Assembly (NCBI GenBank): GCA_017544265.1
Contig: JAFYEM010000033.1
Coordinates: 39,277-103,276, forward strand
DNA length: 64,000 nucleotides
Reading direction: 5' to 3'
Origin: Bacteroidales bacterium
Lineage (GTDB): Bacteria > Bacteroidota > Bacteroidia > Bacteroidales > UBA932
Of the stretch, positions 23,970-33,484 are shown piece after piece. The notes beneath the pieces are model-generated. The model worked only from the letters and a program-made list of their open reading frames with translations. It made no database searches and was not told the DNA's origin. Each line of letters begins with the position of its first letter. Positions within the stretch are counted from its first letter, which is position 1. The position numbers and the translations under genes are program-made.

Positions 23970-25891
23970 GCATGAGACGGGCCTTTCTGTTCATTGCGCT
24001 GGTTCTGGTGGCATCGTGTTCCTCCCAGAGGAAAATCGCATCGGTAAGGAAGGAGGCAATGGGTACCAAGATGGAGATTCCTTCAGAGATTTACGTACCG
24101 GAACTCGATCTTGACTCCGCTTCCTCTCCTGATACGATGTATGTCGAGAATCCGGAAGGAGAGAAAGTGCTGATAATGAAAGCGGTGAAAGATGTGGACG
24201 GCGAACTGGCGGTAACGGATGTGATTCAGGCTGCAGTGGTCACTGCCAGATTCCGGAATGTGGCGGAAAGGCACGGTAAAGTGGATTTGAAATTCAGGAT
24301 TACAGTTCCCCGCGAAATGCAGGACGGGAAATGGCAGTTACGCCTGACCCCGGAACTATACATTCTTTCAGACACTACCGAACTGGATGGAATCACTGTC
24401 ACCGGCAGCGCTTACAGAAAGGCCCAGCTCAGAGGGTATCAACACTATCGCAGGTTTCTGGAATCCATAATCACCGACAGCACTGCCTTTATAGACAAAT
24501 ACCAGCTGGAGATGTTTCTCAGGAGGAATCTGCCCGCAATTTACAGTTTCCGCACAGACAGTTCCTACGTATCAGACGAACAGTTCGCCTCCGCCTACGG
24601 AGTGACTGAGCAGGCCGCCGTGGAGCATTATACGAACAAACTCATGGTGAGACGCAACAGATGGAAGATAGAACATAAAGAAGAAATGTTCGGACGGTAT
24701 GTCAAAGTGCCGCTTGTAAGCGAGGGACTCAGACTGGACACCCTGATTGCAGATGTATCTGGAGACATAATCTATGACTATGTGCAGACTATTCCGGTCA
24801 GGAGCGGCCTTAAAAAGGCTGAGATCACGCTTGGCGGGAGTATCTTCGAACAGGACAAGTGCATCTACGATATTCCCCGCAGCGAGCCTCTGACCTTTTA
24901 CATTAGTTCCGTCAGCACCCTTGCCGACCAGAGTGTACGCTACAAGACTATGGTCCTGGAGCGCAGGGTCGAAGCAAACACGGCCTGCTATGTGGAGTTC
25001 TCGAGCGGCCGGGCGGAAATAGACCTTTCCCTTGGACACAACAGCGAGGAAATCGGCAGGATAGAAGGGAATCTCGCCTCTCTGATGGAGAATGAAACCT
25101 ATGACCTAGATTCCATAGTCGTGACTGCGTCATGCTCTCCCGAGGGCAGTTGGGAGCACAATTCAAAACTGTCAAAGATGCGTTCCAGAAGCGTTTCCGC
25201 CTATTTTGAACGTTTTATGAAAAACTGGAGGGACACTTCCGGCTTCTCCGTAGGAGAGGACGGAAGGGCGGTAAAAGCAGATATAAGCGCCATTCGTTTC
25301 ATATCCCGGAGCAATCCGGAGAACTGGACCATGCTGGACGCTCTTGTAAGCTCCGACGATGCCCTGAGCCCGAAAGACCTGGATGAATATGCCCGCGCCA
25401 GGAAGTCTTCAAGTCCGGATATGAGGGAAAGCGAGATGAGGAAAATGCCCTCTTATCAATATCTGCGCTCTCACATTTATCCCCGGCTCAGGACCGTGAA
25501 ATTCGACTTTTTCCTTCACCGCAAGGGAGTTGTCAAGGACACTGTCCATACGACCGTCGTCGATACCGCCTACATGCTGGGCGTCCGGGCCCTCGCTGAC
25601 AGAGAGTACGAGAAGGCCGTTACTCTTCTCCGGCCATACTCCGACTTCAACTGCGCTGTCGCCTACTGCGCACTGGACTATAATGCGTCTGCGCTTTCTA
25701 TTCTGGAGGGACTCCCCTCGGGAGGCAAAAGGGACTATCTGCTGTCGCTTGTTTACAGCAGGATGGGACAGGAACGAAAGGCAGTGGAAGCCTACATGAG
25801 GGCCTGCAGCGAGAACCGCAGTTTTATTCACAGAGGCAATCTCGACCCCGAGATATCCGCCCTCGTGGAAAAATATCGACTGGAACTATGA
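23966..25891 (+). CDS. OmpA-like fimbrial-locus lipoprotein (DUF3868-type)
   Basis: 641 residues with lipoprotein signal ending LVASC (C18). The central part is unassigned beta-rich sequence. Residues about 345-420 (VEFSSGRAEIDLSLGHNSEE, then SIVVTASCSPEG and SKMRSRSVSAYFE) match an OmpA-C-like peptidoglycan-binding fold. The last 100 residues (YMLGVRALADREYEKAVTLL onward) form tetratricopeptide-like helices. Proteins of this build accompany Mfa/Fim fimbrial genes in Bacteroidales and may anchor the assembly platform to peptidoglycan. Overlaps both neighbours by 4 bases. The role is inferred from locus position. Confidence 0.72.
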   Translation: MSMRRAFLFIALVLVASCSSQRKIASVRKEAMGTKMEIPSEIYVPELDLDSASSPDTMYVENPEGEKVLIMKAVKDVDGELAVTDVIQAAVVTARFRNVAERHGKVDLKFRITVPREMQDGKWQLRLTPELYILSDTTELDGITVTGSAYRKAQLRGYQHYRRFLESIITDSTAFIDKYQLEMFLRRNLPAIYSFRTDSSYVSDEQFASAYGVTEQAAVEHYTNKLMVRRNRWKIEHKEEMFGRYVKVPLVSEGLRLDTLIADVSGDIIYDYVQTIPVRSGLKKAEITLGGSIFEQDKCIYDIPRSEPLTFYISSVSTLADQSVRYKTMVLERRVEANTACYVEFSSGRAEIDLSLGHNSEEIGRIEGNLASLMENETYDLDSIVVTASCSPEGSWEHNSKLSKMRSRSVSAYFERFMKNWRDTSGFSVGEDGRAVKADISAIRFISRSNPENWTMLDALVSSDDALSPKDLDEYARARKSSSPDMRESEMRKMPSYQYLRSHIYPRLRTVKFDFFLHRKGVVKDTVHTTVVDTAYMLGVRALADREYEKAVTLLRPYSDFNCAVAYCALDYNASALSILEGLPSGGKRDYLLSLVYSRMGQERKAVEAYMRACSENRSFIHRGNLDPEISALVEKYRLEL

Positions 25892-26760
25892 GAAAACTAT
25901 TACTGATACTTTATGCGGCTGTGCTTCTTGCCTCCTGCAACAAGCATACGGAAGATATAAGTGCTTCGGTCCGCTGCCGCATCAGGCTGGAGGCTGACGT
26001 AATAAAGAGTGGTGAAGCCTCGTCTGCTCCTGCATTCGAATCGGCCGTCAATACCATCCAGATACTGATCTTTGACTACTCCGGAACACTGGAGAAGTAC
26101 CTGAGTTACAGCGGCATACCATCTGAAATAAGCGCCGATCTGAAGTATGGCAGGGCATCATTGCATGTCTTTGCCAATTATCCGGATTTGTCTTCCGTAA
26201 TGACAGAATCAGCACTGTCTTCCTTCTGGGTGAACCTTTCAAGGAATAATGAAGCGAACGGCCTTGTAATGTACGGACACAGTTCCATGCTCATTCCCGC
26301 GGAAACCCAGGCAAGCGTCGTGCTGGTGAGACAGGTTGCGAAAGTGTCAATAGAATCCATAGACATAAGTCTTGATACGGATGCCGCTGCGTCCGCGCTC
26401 CTGCCAAATAATGCGCATTTCCTCGGCGGGGCCACAAGTATCAGCGCGGACGGCAGCGCTTCCGTTCAGGATAACGGATTATCTTATTCCCTCACGGGAG
26501 ATATGCCGTGTCTGATGTATGTCTATCCTGTCGATGGCGTCCAGGCCAGGATCGTAGTCGAAGCGGATTTCGCCGGAGCCAGCCAGTATTATTCCATACC
26601 TATAGGCCAGCTTCAGAAAAATACAGCCTACAGCCTCTCCCTGTACATCCGGACTCTTGGAAGTCCGGATCCCGACACGGAAATTTCAGAATCTGCATAC
26701 GACGCCAGGATAAGTATCCTCAGATGGAGCACGGGTGCGTCATTCACAGAAAACCATTAA
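25888..26760 (+). CDS. Accessory fimbrillin-family lipoprotein
   Basis: 290 residues with a lipobox LLASC (C17). The body has the two-domain fimbrillin pattern: VNTIQILIFDYSGTLEKYL near the start of the N-terminal domain (compare STLDVFVF in the major subunit), VRQVAKVSIESIDI at the domain junction, and a C-terminal strand region ISILRWSTGASF of the kind exchanged between subunits in type V pili. Probably a minor or accessory subunit exported as a prolipoprotein, then polymerised at the cell surface. Overlaps the preceding gene by 4 bases; the major fimbrillin follows after 19 bases. Confidence 0.72.
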   Translation: MRKLLLILYAAVLLASCNKHTEDISASVRCRIRLEADVIKSGEASSAPAFESAVNTIQILIFDYSGTLEKYLSYSGIPSEISADLKYGRASLHVFANYPDLSSVMTESALSSFWVNLSRNNEANGLVMYGHSSMLIPAETQASVVLVRQVAKVSIESIDISLDTDAAASALLPNNAHFLGGATSISADGSASVQDNGLSYSLTGDMPCLMYVYPVDGVQARIVVEADFAGASQYYSIPIGQLQKNTAYSLSLYIRTLGSPDPDTEISESAYDARISILRWSTGASFTENH

Positions 26761-26779
26761 CCATCAATTCAATACTTTT

Positions 26780-27775
26780 ATGAAAAAAACACTTGTATTC
26801 GCGGTGATGGCAGCCGCGGCACTCTCCTGCAGCAAGGAAATGCCTAAGCCATCAGTCAGTCTTGAAAGCAGCGTCCCGGCATCAGAACCGGCGCAGCTGA
26901 CGGTATCAATCAATTCGCCCACATCAAAAGCGACTACAATCGACACGGAGAACGAGTCAAAAGTATCCACTCTGGATGTCTTCGTCTTCAAGTCAGATGT
27001 CAGCGGGATGATCCTGGACGCCTACGGCTCGTCCACTTCTTCCTCCATTACCCTGTCCGCCACTACTGGATCGAGAAGAATCTGGGCCATTGTCAATGCT
27101 GATTCCGGCCTTGGACTTTCAGCTGTCACTACTGAAGCGGAACTGATTGCAAAAGTGAGTTCCCTCGCAAACAACACTCTATCCAAATTCGTGATGACAG
27201 GAAATACCACATCCAACCTGAGTTCTGTCAATTCGGTCATGGTGGACGTGAACCGCATTGCGGCCAGGGTAAAAGTCAAGAAAGTGACCTTCGCCCTCCC
27301 CGAGGCATTCAACGGCAAGACACAGAGCGTAGTGAGGGTCTATCTTACTAATGTTGCCGGCAACCTGACTTTCGGCGGAAGTGTTCCGGCTTCACCCCAG
27401 TGGTTCGCAACCACCACGCTTCTGGAAAGCGGCGGTCAGAGGGATCTTATCCTGAATACATGGAACGCCACCAACGGTGCCACTCTTTACTGCTATCCTA
27501 ACTCCAATGCCTCTACAAAGACAAAAGTCGTCACGGAGGTCATGATAGACACAAAGAAATACACTTATCCAATTGAGATTCCCAGCATCGCAGCAAATAC
27601 TTCCTACGAGATCAATGAACTTGTCATCACCCGTCCGGGCAATCCCTCCAACGGGAACAACACTATCGATGACGGGGAGAATGACACAATCACGGTCAAA
27701 GATGTAAACTTCTCAATAAGCGTAAAAGACTGGAATCTCATTCTGCTTGGCTCTGATGGGACTGTAACAATTTAA
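26780..27775 (+). CDS. Major fimbrillin, Mfa1/FimA-type (type V pilus)
   Basis: 331 residues: lipoprotein signal ending AALSC (C17), then the N-terminal fimbrillin domain with VSTLDVFVFKSDVSGMILD and a junction VNRIAARVKVKKVTFALP, then a C-terminal domain ending in VNFSISVKDWNLILLG, the usual terminal strand-W-strand. In type V pili the signal is lipid-modified, an N-terminal strand is cut off by a trypsin-like protease and the next subunit donates a strand into the groove. No Arg occurs in the first 70 residues; the likely cleavage zone is around SPTSKAT (K50). ATG 26780 is chosen over an upstream in-frame ATG that overlaps the previous gene. Confidence 0.82.
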   Translation: MKKTLVFAVMAAAALSCSKEMPKPSVSLESSVPASEPAQLTVSINSPTSKATTIDTENESKVSTLDVFVFKSDVSGMILDAYGSSTSSSITLSATTGSRRIWAIVNADSGLGLSAVTTEAELIAKVSSLANNTLSKFVMTGNTTSNLSSVNSVMVDVNRIAARVKVKKVTFALPEAFNGKTQSVVRVYLTNVAGNLTFGGSVPASPQWFATTTLLESGGQRDLILNTWNATNGATLYCYPNSNASTKTKVVTEVMIDTKKYTYPIEIPSIAANTSYEINELVITRPGNPSNGNNTIDDGENDTITVKDVNFSISVKDWNLILLGSDGTVTI

Positions 27776-27779
27776 AGCT

Positions 27780-28529
27780 ATGAAACTCAGATGCTTGCCG
27801 GAACTTTTTGCGGCGATACTCGTGGTCGGTTGTTCTGTCAGGGAAGACAGGCACTCCTGTCCTTGCATTCTCGATATTGACCTGTCGCTTTTCTCGGGCG
27901 TAACCGACGGAGGGCAGCTGCTGCTGGATTCCAGGCAGGAACTGCTGTTTGAGCGGCTCGCCGTCAGCGGCACTGTCACTACCACGAAAGGGGTCCACAG
28001 AGTCTGCGTCGCAGGAGGTTCCGGTTACAGCATCTCTACTGACACAGCATTTATCGAGCATGCCGGAGAGGGTGAACTTTTCACTTTCCACGACAGCGTG
28101 GTCTGTGACAGCGAACGTCAGTCTGTCATTGCCGTCCCCAGGAAGGAATTTACATCCGTCATACTGAACATAGATGAAGACGGCTCCGCTTCCGCTCTGA
28201 GAATCAGCAGCGATTACAGCGGACTTCTGCTCAAGGACTCTTCTCCCATCAAAGGAGAGATTGATTTCATTCCCGAAAAAATTGGTCCCGGCCTCTACCG
28301 TTTCAGGCTTCCCAGACAAGGTGTCGACAACTCACTCACAATCTTTTACACGACTAATGGCAATTCAACGGTTTCACTCCCGCTTAACGAATGGGTGGCG
28401 GACGCCGGATTTGACTGGGAAGCCCGGGACCTTGCCGATATAAATATCGGTGCTGAACACTCGTTTTCAAGAATTTCCCTGAACATTATCCCCTGGCAGA
28501 CAGGGATGAGCGAAAATCTCACTATATGA
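27780..28529 (+). CDS. FimB/Mfa2-type fimbrial anchor lipoprotein
   Basis: 249 residues with lipobox VVGC (C18) directly followed by VREDRHSCPCILDIDLS. The Cys-(x)n-REDxxxCP signature after the lipidated cysteine is the hallmark of FimB/Mfa2 proteins, which anchor the fimbria in the outer membrane and limit its length. Unlike polymerising subunits it keeps its lipid. Lies 4 bases after the major fimbrillin and overlaps the next gene by 4 bases. Confidence 0.82.
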   Translation: MKLRCLPELFAAILVVGCSVREDRHSCPCILDIDLSLFSGVTDGGQLLLDSRQELLFERLAVSGTVTTTKGVHRVCVAGGSGYSISTDTAFIEHAGEGELFTFHDSVVCDSERQSVIAVPRKEFTSVILNIDEDGSASALRISSDYSGLLLKDSSPIKGEIDFIPEKIGPGLYRFRLPRQGVDNSLTIFYTTNGNSTVSLPLNEWVADAGFDWEARDLADINIGAEHSFSRISLNIIPWQTGMSENLTI

Positions 28530-31282
28530 AAAACGTCTTCATATTTATTGCAATCCTATTTGCCTCCGTTTCCTGTTCGCCGGAAATGGACGAACAGGTC
28601 ACTGAAGCGAAAGAGAAATACTATACAATAGAACTGAGACCTGAGGGGAAAAGTGACATTTACTCATCACTTCAGGAATCTTCATCATCAGGCGCCGTCT
28701 ATGCCGTTTACTACCGCGGCATCCTGGTGGGCGGCGGGACTCTCGGCAAGGCTATAAAACTCAATTCCAGCCTATACTATGATCTTTTTATCCTGTCCGG
28801 ATGCCTCGGCCCTGATGAACTGCCGGCACGCGAAGAAGACCTGGAAGATATCGAGATACCCATAAGCCCCGACGGCGTTATCCCCAAATCCGGACAAGTG
28901 ATTGGAATGACTGCCAGTGATATGGATATAGCTGACGGCAGAGAGGACGGCAGAATCGCCCTTTCCCTTGTCCGCGGCTTCGCCAGGGCGGCTGTAAGAG
29001 TGGATATCGACCCGACAATCGGGGAGTATTATGACGAAATCACGGTTACTGGTGTCAGGGCCGTCAACGGGGCATCATCTTTCTGCCCCTTCAATCCTGC
29101 AGCCAGGGACCTCTCGAAAGTACGCAGCGGCGTCTGGGACAGTGCTTCAAGCCCAAGCTCAGGATACTATTATCTCTATCTTCCTGAGAATCTCCAGGGC
29201 ATGCTGCTGCCGGATGGAACTTCAGCTGCAGGTAAAAGCCTTGAAGGTCTGACGGCAGCCGGCAGAGACCCGTCCCGCTGCACTTATATCGAGGCTTCCC
29301 TTGCCTTCCATTCCACTGCCGGAACAGGACTTGACGTAGTTTACCGTTTCTATCCCGGAGGAAACAATTCCAATGATTTCGACATTGTAAGGAACAGGAC
29401 ATATAATGTCACGCTCTCTCTCAGTTATGACGGTTTCAACATAACCGGAGTATGGAAATCCGAACTGGAGAGCAGTTATGACAGCCGCAGACTGTTTTTC
29501 TCCCTCCCGGGAGGAACGCTCCCTTCTTCATGGGAAATATTCGACAATACGGAAGTCTCTGCGCCGCTTGTCATAGCAATGAATTTCTCCCGCAACGGCC
29601 ATGATGACAACTCGGAAGATTTGAATCTGACTTCTTTCCCCTACGGATACCGGCTGTATGTGGACGGGCAGATATGGACTGTCGGGCAGACACTTGCTTC
29701 CGGGAGTTCCGGCCTGAGTTATTCAGTAGATGCATCCAACGGGAGAATCTCTGTCTATAACGGTGGTTCCGCTTCGGCCGGACACTCGATGAGTCTGAAA
29801 ATTGAAAGCATTGACGGTCAGCTGACTGATGAGATAAACGTGCTCGTAAGGAAATTCAATACCTTCGGTTACGGAATCAGCGGAGGCGCAGATCCCGAAA
29901 AGATGTACCTCGGGCAGTACAGCCGGCTTGCCATAACTCTTGGCAGCAACTGGAAAAGTTCCTTCTCCACCAGCGATATAAACAGCCTGAGCCTTCAGAT
30001 ACGGAACGCCACCGGCACTGCTGCGCTGAACAACAAATTCTATTTTAAAAATACTGAACGGCTCCCAGAGTCTGACCTGATCAATGTTTCAGTGGTATCA
30101 GATGCTGTCTGCAAGGGGTCTCTGTGGATTGGAAATGCAGCTGCTGATATATGGAAAAAAGTAAGTTCACTGGAGTGCCTGTCCCCACACGTGGTATATT
30201 CCCTGGCTCCAGGAGAATTTCCTGTGAACCTGTCGGACGGGGACTCCTGTTCAGACTTATGGACATACGCCAATTCATCCGCGGATGCTGAAGAATGTGT
30301 ATTCTATATCACCTATACCGATGCGGAAGGGCGCAGACTGGGCGGAGCCGGGAGCTTTTTCGATGAAGACAGCTACGAAGGGAATCTGCGTGCCGATGAT
30401 TTCATAGACCTGTCTTTCCCTCGTGCCGAGAGTCCTTCCATAGACATCTCCATCGGCGGCCCGGACCGGGAATATGACGCCAGAGTCCGGGTCGGTTTCT
30501 GCCCGGAAGACGGAAGCGACTGGCAACTTATCCATCAGCTGGATGACGATCCGCAATTATCCTTCGCCAGCGTGTCCATGTCCAATGCGGCTGGCAGCAG
30601 CCTCGAAATCGGACTGAAGGTACATCCAGCCGTAATTACTCTTGAAAACAGCTATGCCAAGACTTCTTCCTATACTTATCCGGACAGCGACTGGTATCTC
30701 AAAGCCGGGATAGAAAACCCTTCAGGCATCCCCTTCTCGATGGACTGGAATGTATATTCGCGCTGGAGAGTGATTGACTATGTCAGGCTCACCGGCAGCG
30801 AAATGCCGTATTTCGACCCTCCGGCTTATGTCTATGTGGACACTTGGAATACATCGCGCGAGCCTTACTACGCATCCGGAATATACCGGCTGGAGCTTTG
30901 GGGACATGCTCTGTTTTCGCAGAGCCGTACATGGGACGGAGATGAGATGGAGTATTTCAACGGCAGTACCACCTCCAATGGTTTCACCGGGACACTGCGT
31001 CAGTTCATGGACCGCGAGTACCTGAATTCAAGCCGGTATTTTGTGGAATACTCCGGATACAACCCCACGAACGGACAATTCGTAGGGACACAAAGGACAA
31101 AACCGACTTATGTTTACTGCGACTATGAAGTCCAAATCAACGGAGCGGCTGCCTATGACAGCTTTTTCCGAGTGGTAAACAATCTTATGGATGCGGCCTG
31201 GCCCATAGTCTATGGCAGTGACTTTTACGATCTGAGGAATATCCGGGCATATACCCGTAATATGGAAATAACAGTACAATGA
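28526..31282 (+). CDS. Large fimbrial tip/adhesin candidate, DUF4906-type lipoprotein
   Basis: 918 residues with lipobox SVSC (C17) and acidic residues after it (PEMDEQ). An N-terminal fimbrillin-like region contains LVRGFARAAVRVDIDP and SGYYYLYLPENLQGML, both typical of DUF4906 proteins encoded at the end of Bacteroidales fimbrial loci. The remaining 600 residues are beta-rich and Ser/Tyr/Asp-rich with no repeat that I can resolve. By position and size it would be the tip adhesin, the ligand being unknown. Overlaps both neighbours by 4 bases. Confidence 0.68.
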   Translation: MKNVFIFIAILFASVSCSPEMDEQVTEAKEKYYTIELRPEGKSDIYSSLQESSSSGAVYAVYYRGILVGGGTLGKAIKLNSSLYYDLFILSGCLGPDELPAREEDLEDIEIPISPDGVIPKSGQVIGMTASDMDIADGREDGRIALSLVRGFARAAVRVDIDPTIGEYYDEITVTGVRAVNGASSFCPFNPAARDLSKVRSGVWDSASSPSSGYYYLYLPENLQGMLLPDGTSAAGKSLEGLTAAGRDPSRCTYIEASLAFHSTAGTGLDVVYRFYPGGNNSNDFDIVRNRTYNVTLSLSYDGFNITGVWKSELESSYDSRRLFFSLPGGTLPSSWEIFDNTEVSAPLVIAMNFSRNGHDDNSEDLNLTSFPYGYRLYVDGQIWTVGQTLASGSSGLSYSVDASNGRISVYNGGSASAGHSMSLKIESIDGQLTDEINVLVRKFNTFGYGISGGADPEKMYLGQYSRLAITLGSNWKSSFSTSDINSLSLQIRNATGTAALNNKFYFKNTERLPESDLINVSVVSDAVCKGSLWIGNAAADIWKKVSSLECLSPHVVYSLAPGEFPVNLSDGDSCSDLWTYANSSADAEECVFYITYTDAEGRRLGGAGSFFDEDSYEGNLRADDFIDLSFPRAESPSIDISIGGPDREYDARVRVGFCPEDGSDWQLIHQLDDDPQLSFASVSMSNAAGSSLEIGLKVHPAVITLENSYAKTSSYTYPDSDWYLKAGIENPSGIPFSMDWNVYSRWRVIDYVRLTGSEMPYFDPPAYVYVDTWNTSREPYYASGIYRLELWGHALFSQSRTWDGDEMEYFNGSTTSNGFTGTLRQFMDREYLNSSRYFVEYSGYNPTNGQFVGTQRTKPTYVYCDYEVQINGAAAYDSFFRVVNNLMDAAWPIVYGSDFYDLRNIRAYTRNMEITVQ

Positions 31283-31974
31283 AAAAAATTGCAGCAATTA
31301 TTCTGCCCGTTCTCGTGGCCATCCCTACATACGCAGCCGAGTCGCAGAACCCGCCGGATGGCCACCTGCCGGGCTTCAAAGCAGGAATAATAATTGACGG
31401 CGGCACATTTCCTTCCGCAGGAAGGCCGTATTACGGGCTCGGCGCATTTTTCGGTTACGCCCTTTCAAAAACGCCTCTGGAGTTTTCTGCCGCTCTTTCA
31501 GGCGGCAACACCGGTGGCACGATAAGCTTCGCACTTACAGCGAAGATGCTTGGCAAATGGCCGCTTGGAAGAGTTTCCCCGATTGCAAGTATCTCGGGAG
31601 GTTGGGCCTTCCAGTTGCCGTCGACCCACGAAGTATCGGTGTCGTCAGATCCGGAATTCGGCTGGATGAGGACCTATATTCCATCATCCGCCAGGACCAT
31701 GTTCTCAGAAGACGGGCCCTTCGGAGAAGTATCAGCCGGAGCCTCGGTCATAGCCGGAAGCAGCTATGAAATATGTATAACTGTCGGATATTCTCTCTCG
31801 GCCTGCTACGAAGGAGTCTGGGGCAGGAGTACTGAAGGGAAAGCCGTAAGGTACGGATTACTTGAGAAATTCGAAAACTACCCGGGGCTTGGTTCCCGAT
31901 ATGTGTGGACAGAAGGGAGACGGCCGATGAAACCCCTCGGTCGCCTCAGGATTCAGATTTCCTTCAGTTTCTGA
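31279..31974 (+). CDS. Small outer-membrane beta-barrel candidate in the fimbrial operon
   Basis: 231 residues with Sec signal (MKKIAAIILPVLVAIPTYA) and no lipobox. Alternating hydrophobic strands with Gly/aromatic turns (LGAFFGYALSKTPLEFSAAL, FGEVSAGASVIAG) and a C-terminal LRIQISFSF ending in Phe indicate an outer-membrane barrel. Similar small barrels occur in fimbrial loci, where they may form the export or assembly pore; that is inference. Last gene of the operon, its 3' end overlapping the next gene on the opposite strand by 22 bases. Confidence 0.65.
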   Translation: MKKIAAIILPVLVAIPTYAAESQNPPDGHLPGFKAGIIIDGGTFPSAGRPYYGLGAFFGYALSKTPLEFSAALSGGNTGGTISFALTAKMLGKWPLGRVSPIASISGGWAFQLPSTHEVSVSSDPEFGWMRTYIPSSARTMFSEDGPFGEVSAGASVIAGSSYEICITVGYSLSACYEGVWGRSTEGKAVRYGLLEKFENYPGLGSRYVWTEGRRPMKPLGRLRIQISFSF

Positions 31975-32852
31975 AGCGGGAAATAATACCTGAGTCCAAT
32001 CCTGAACTGGCAGAAGGGATAGTCATGGATGCCATAGACACAGGAAGCGAATGGAGAAAAGTTACCTGCATGGAAGTCAAGCCTTGCCCGTACGGTAACG
32101 GGACGGTCCCCGTCTCCTTCCCAGCCGAAATAACCGGCTCCCTGCACTTCAAGACGAAAAATCCGGCTGTCAACCATTGCCGAGATTCCGGCCTGGACGG
32201 CGTCATTCTGTCTGCCGTTATCGGTCTGCCAGCAAAGGAATCCACCGCTGACCGCAGCTCTGAGTTCGGTAAAGAATCCATTGAATCTTAGCGAATTGGC
32301 TATAGTGCAGTCGAAGAAATAGCCAGGAGCGTCATAGTAACGGGCCTCGCCGAAATGATTTCCGGAAGCGGATTTCAGCACGGCTCTGACCATGATGTCC
32401 GGTCTCCAGCCTTTTGCCTTCAGAACATGTATGTCCATGGACACATAGACATCCCCGGAGTCATATCCCCGTCCCCCGCCGAGGTACTTTTCAGCCAGAC
32501 GGCGTTCAAGCGCTGTCTCGGAATCGTACTTCCACCATTCCACGACAGGCATCCACACCGTAAGGGCGGCCCGGTCAGTCCACAGGGGAACGGAAATCAG
32601 AAAAGACGGACCGTAAGTCAGGTCGGCCCCGAAACTCTTTCCAAGCCCCAGAGCCATATCTCCCGACAGTTCTGCCGTAATAGCCTTGGGAATACGGGCA
32701 AGAGGTATCTCCGGAACAGGAAAAGCATTAGGCCCGAAGTACTTGGGTGCTATTTTGGTATGAATGCTCAAATCCGGCTGTACCACTGGGGTCTGGGCAA
32801 GGGCGCAGACTCCGCACAGAGCGGCGATAACCGAGAGAATTATTCTTTTCAC
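31953..32852 (-). CDS. Outer-membrane protein of unknown function
   Basis: 299 residues with signal peptide MKRIILSVIAALCGVCALAQ. The mature part has alternating strands (YGPSFLISVPLWTDRAALTV, VYVSMDIHVLKAKGWRPDIM) and ends in IGLRYYFPLQKLKEI, with a terminal-strand YYF pattern. It looks like a 12-strand barrel. Its start codon overlaps the stop codon of the NlpC gene upstream (4 bases), so the two are cotranscribed and may act together at the envelope. Confidence 0.6.
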   Translation of the reverse strand: MKRIILSVIAALCGVCALAQTPVVQPDLSIHTKIAPKYFGPNAFPVPEIPLARIPKAITAELSGDMALGLGKSFGADLTYGPSFLISVPLWTDRAALTVWMPVVEWWKYDSETALERRLAEKYLGGGRGYDSGDVYVSMDIHVLKAKGWRPDIMVRAVLKSASGNHFGEARYYDAPGYFFDCTIANSLRFNGFFTELRAAVSGGFLCWQTDNGRQNDAVQAGISAMVDSRIFRLEVQGAGYFGWEGDGDRPVTVRARLDFHAGNFSPFASCVYGIHDYPFCQFRIGLRYYFPLQKLKEI

Positions 32853-33469
32853 TTCTCTTCAATTAAGCGGCCGGCACCTATATAGCGCATGAGGAAGTAC
32901 GGCAATGTGGAGCGCTGGACTTCCACACCGTTATGGAAGGATGCATGAATGAAAGTGAAATAGCCGCCGGACTTGACGACATCCACGACTATTCCGACGT
33001 GACCGACTTTCCGTATATCCGTCCTGCTGCCGAAAAAGACAAGGTCTCCCCTGCGCAGCTCAGCATAACTGCGGACCGGAGTTGACACTTTCTGCTGCAT
33101 GACAGAAGAATGCGGGATATCGTAGCCGAATTTCGCAAAGACGATACGTGTGAAGCCGGAGCAGTCGAATTCCTTAGGGCCTGAAGCACCGAACTTATAG
33201 GGAACCCCGAGGTATTCCATCGCGTACGCGATAATCTGGTCCTCTATGGGCATTGCGGCGCCTTCTTCCTCTTTTTCTTTTTCCAACTGGGCTATTACCG
33301 CCTCTTCATAGACCTTTACTGTCGTGTCCTGCGCTGCAGCGGCATCACCGGTGTAACCGGTATCCACAGGGTCCAGATCCTCCTTTGCAACGGAGGCACT
33401 CCCCTTCCTGGCAGTTCCGCAGGAAACCACTGTCAGAATAATCGCCGATATGATTAAAGCCTTTTTCAT
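32849..33469 (-). CDS. NlpC/P60-family peptidoglycan hydrolase lipoprotein
   Basis: 206 residues with lipobox VVSC (C17), an acidic linker and a C-terminal NlpC/P60 domain (about 75-206). The catalytic triad is visible: C103 in EFDCSGFT, H157 in VGHVGIVV and H175 in FIHASF. Such enzymes cut the D-Glu to diamino-acid bond of peptidoglycan stem peptides. The ATG is only 16 bases after the tmRNA 3' end on the same strand, with no promoter or terminator between, so it may depend on read-through and processing of the ssrA transcript. Confidence 0.9.
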   Translation of the reverse strand: MKKALIISAIILTVVSCGTARKGSASVAKEDLDPVDTGYTGDAAAAQDTTVKVYEEAVIAQLEKEKEEEGAAMPIEDQIIAYAMEYLGVPYKFGASGPKEFDCSGFTRIVFAKFGYDIPHSSVMQQKVSTPVRSYAELRRGDLVFFGSRTDIRKVGHVGIVVDVVKSGGYFTFIHASFHNGVEVQRSTLPYFLMRYIGAGRLIEEK

Positions 33470-33484
33470 TCAGTCAGGCTTCTG

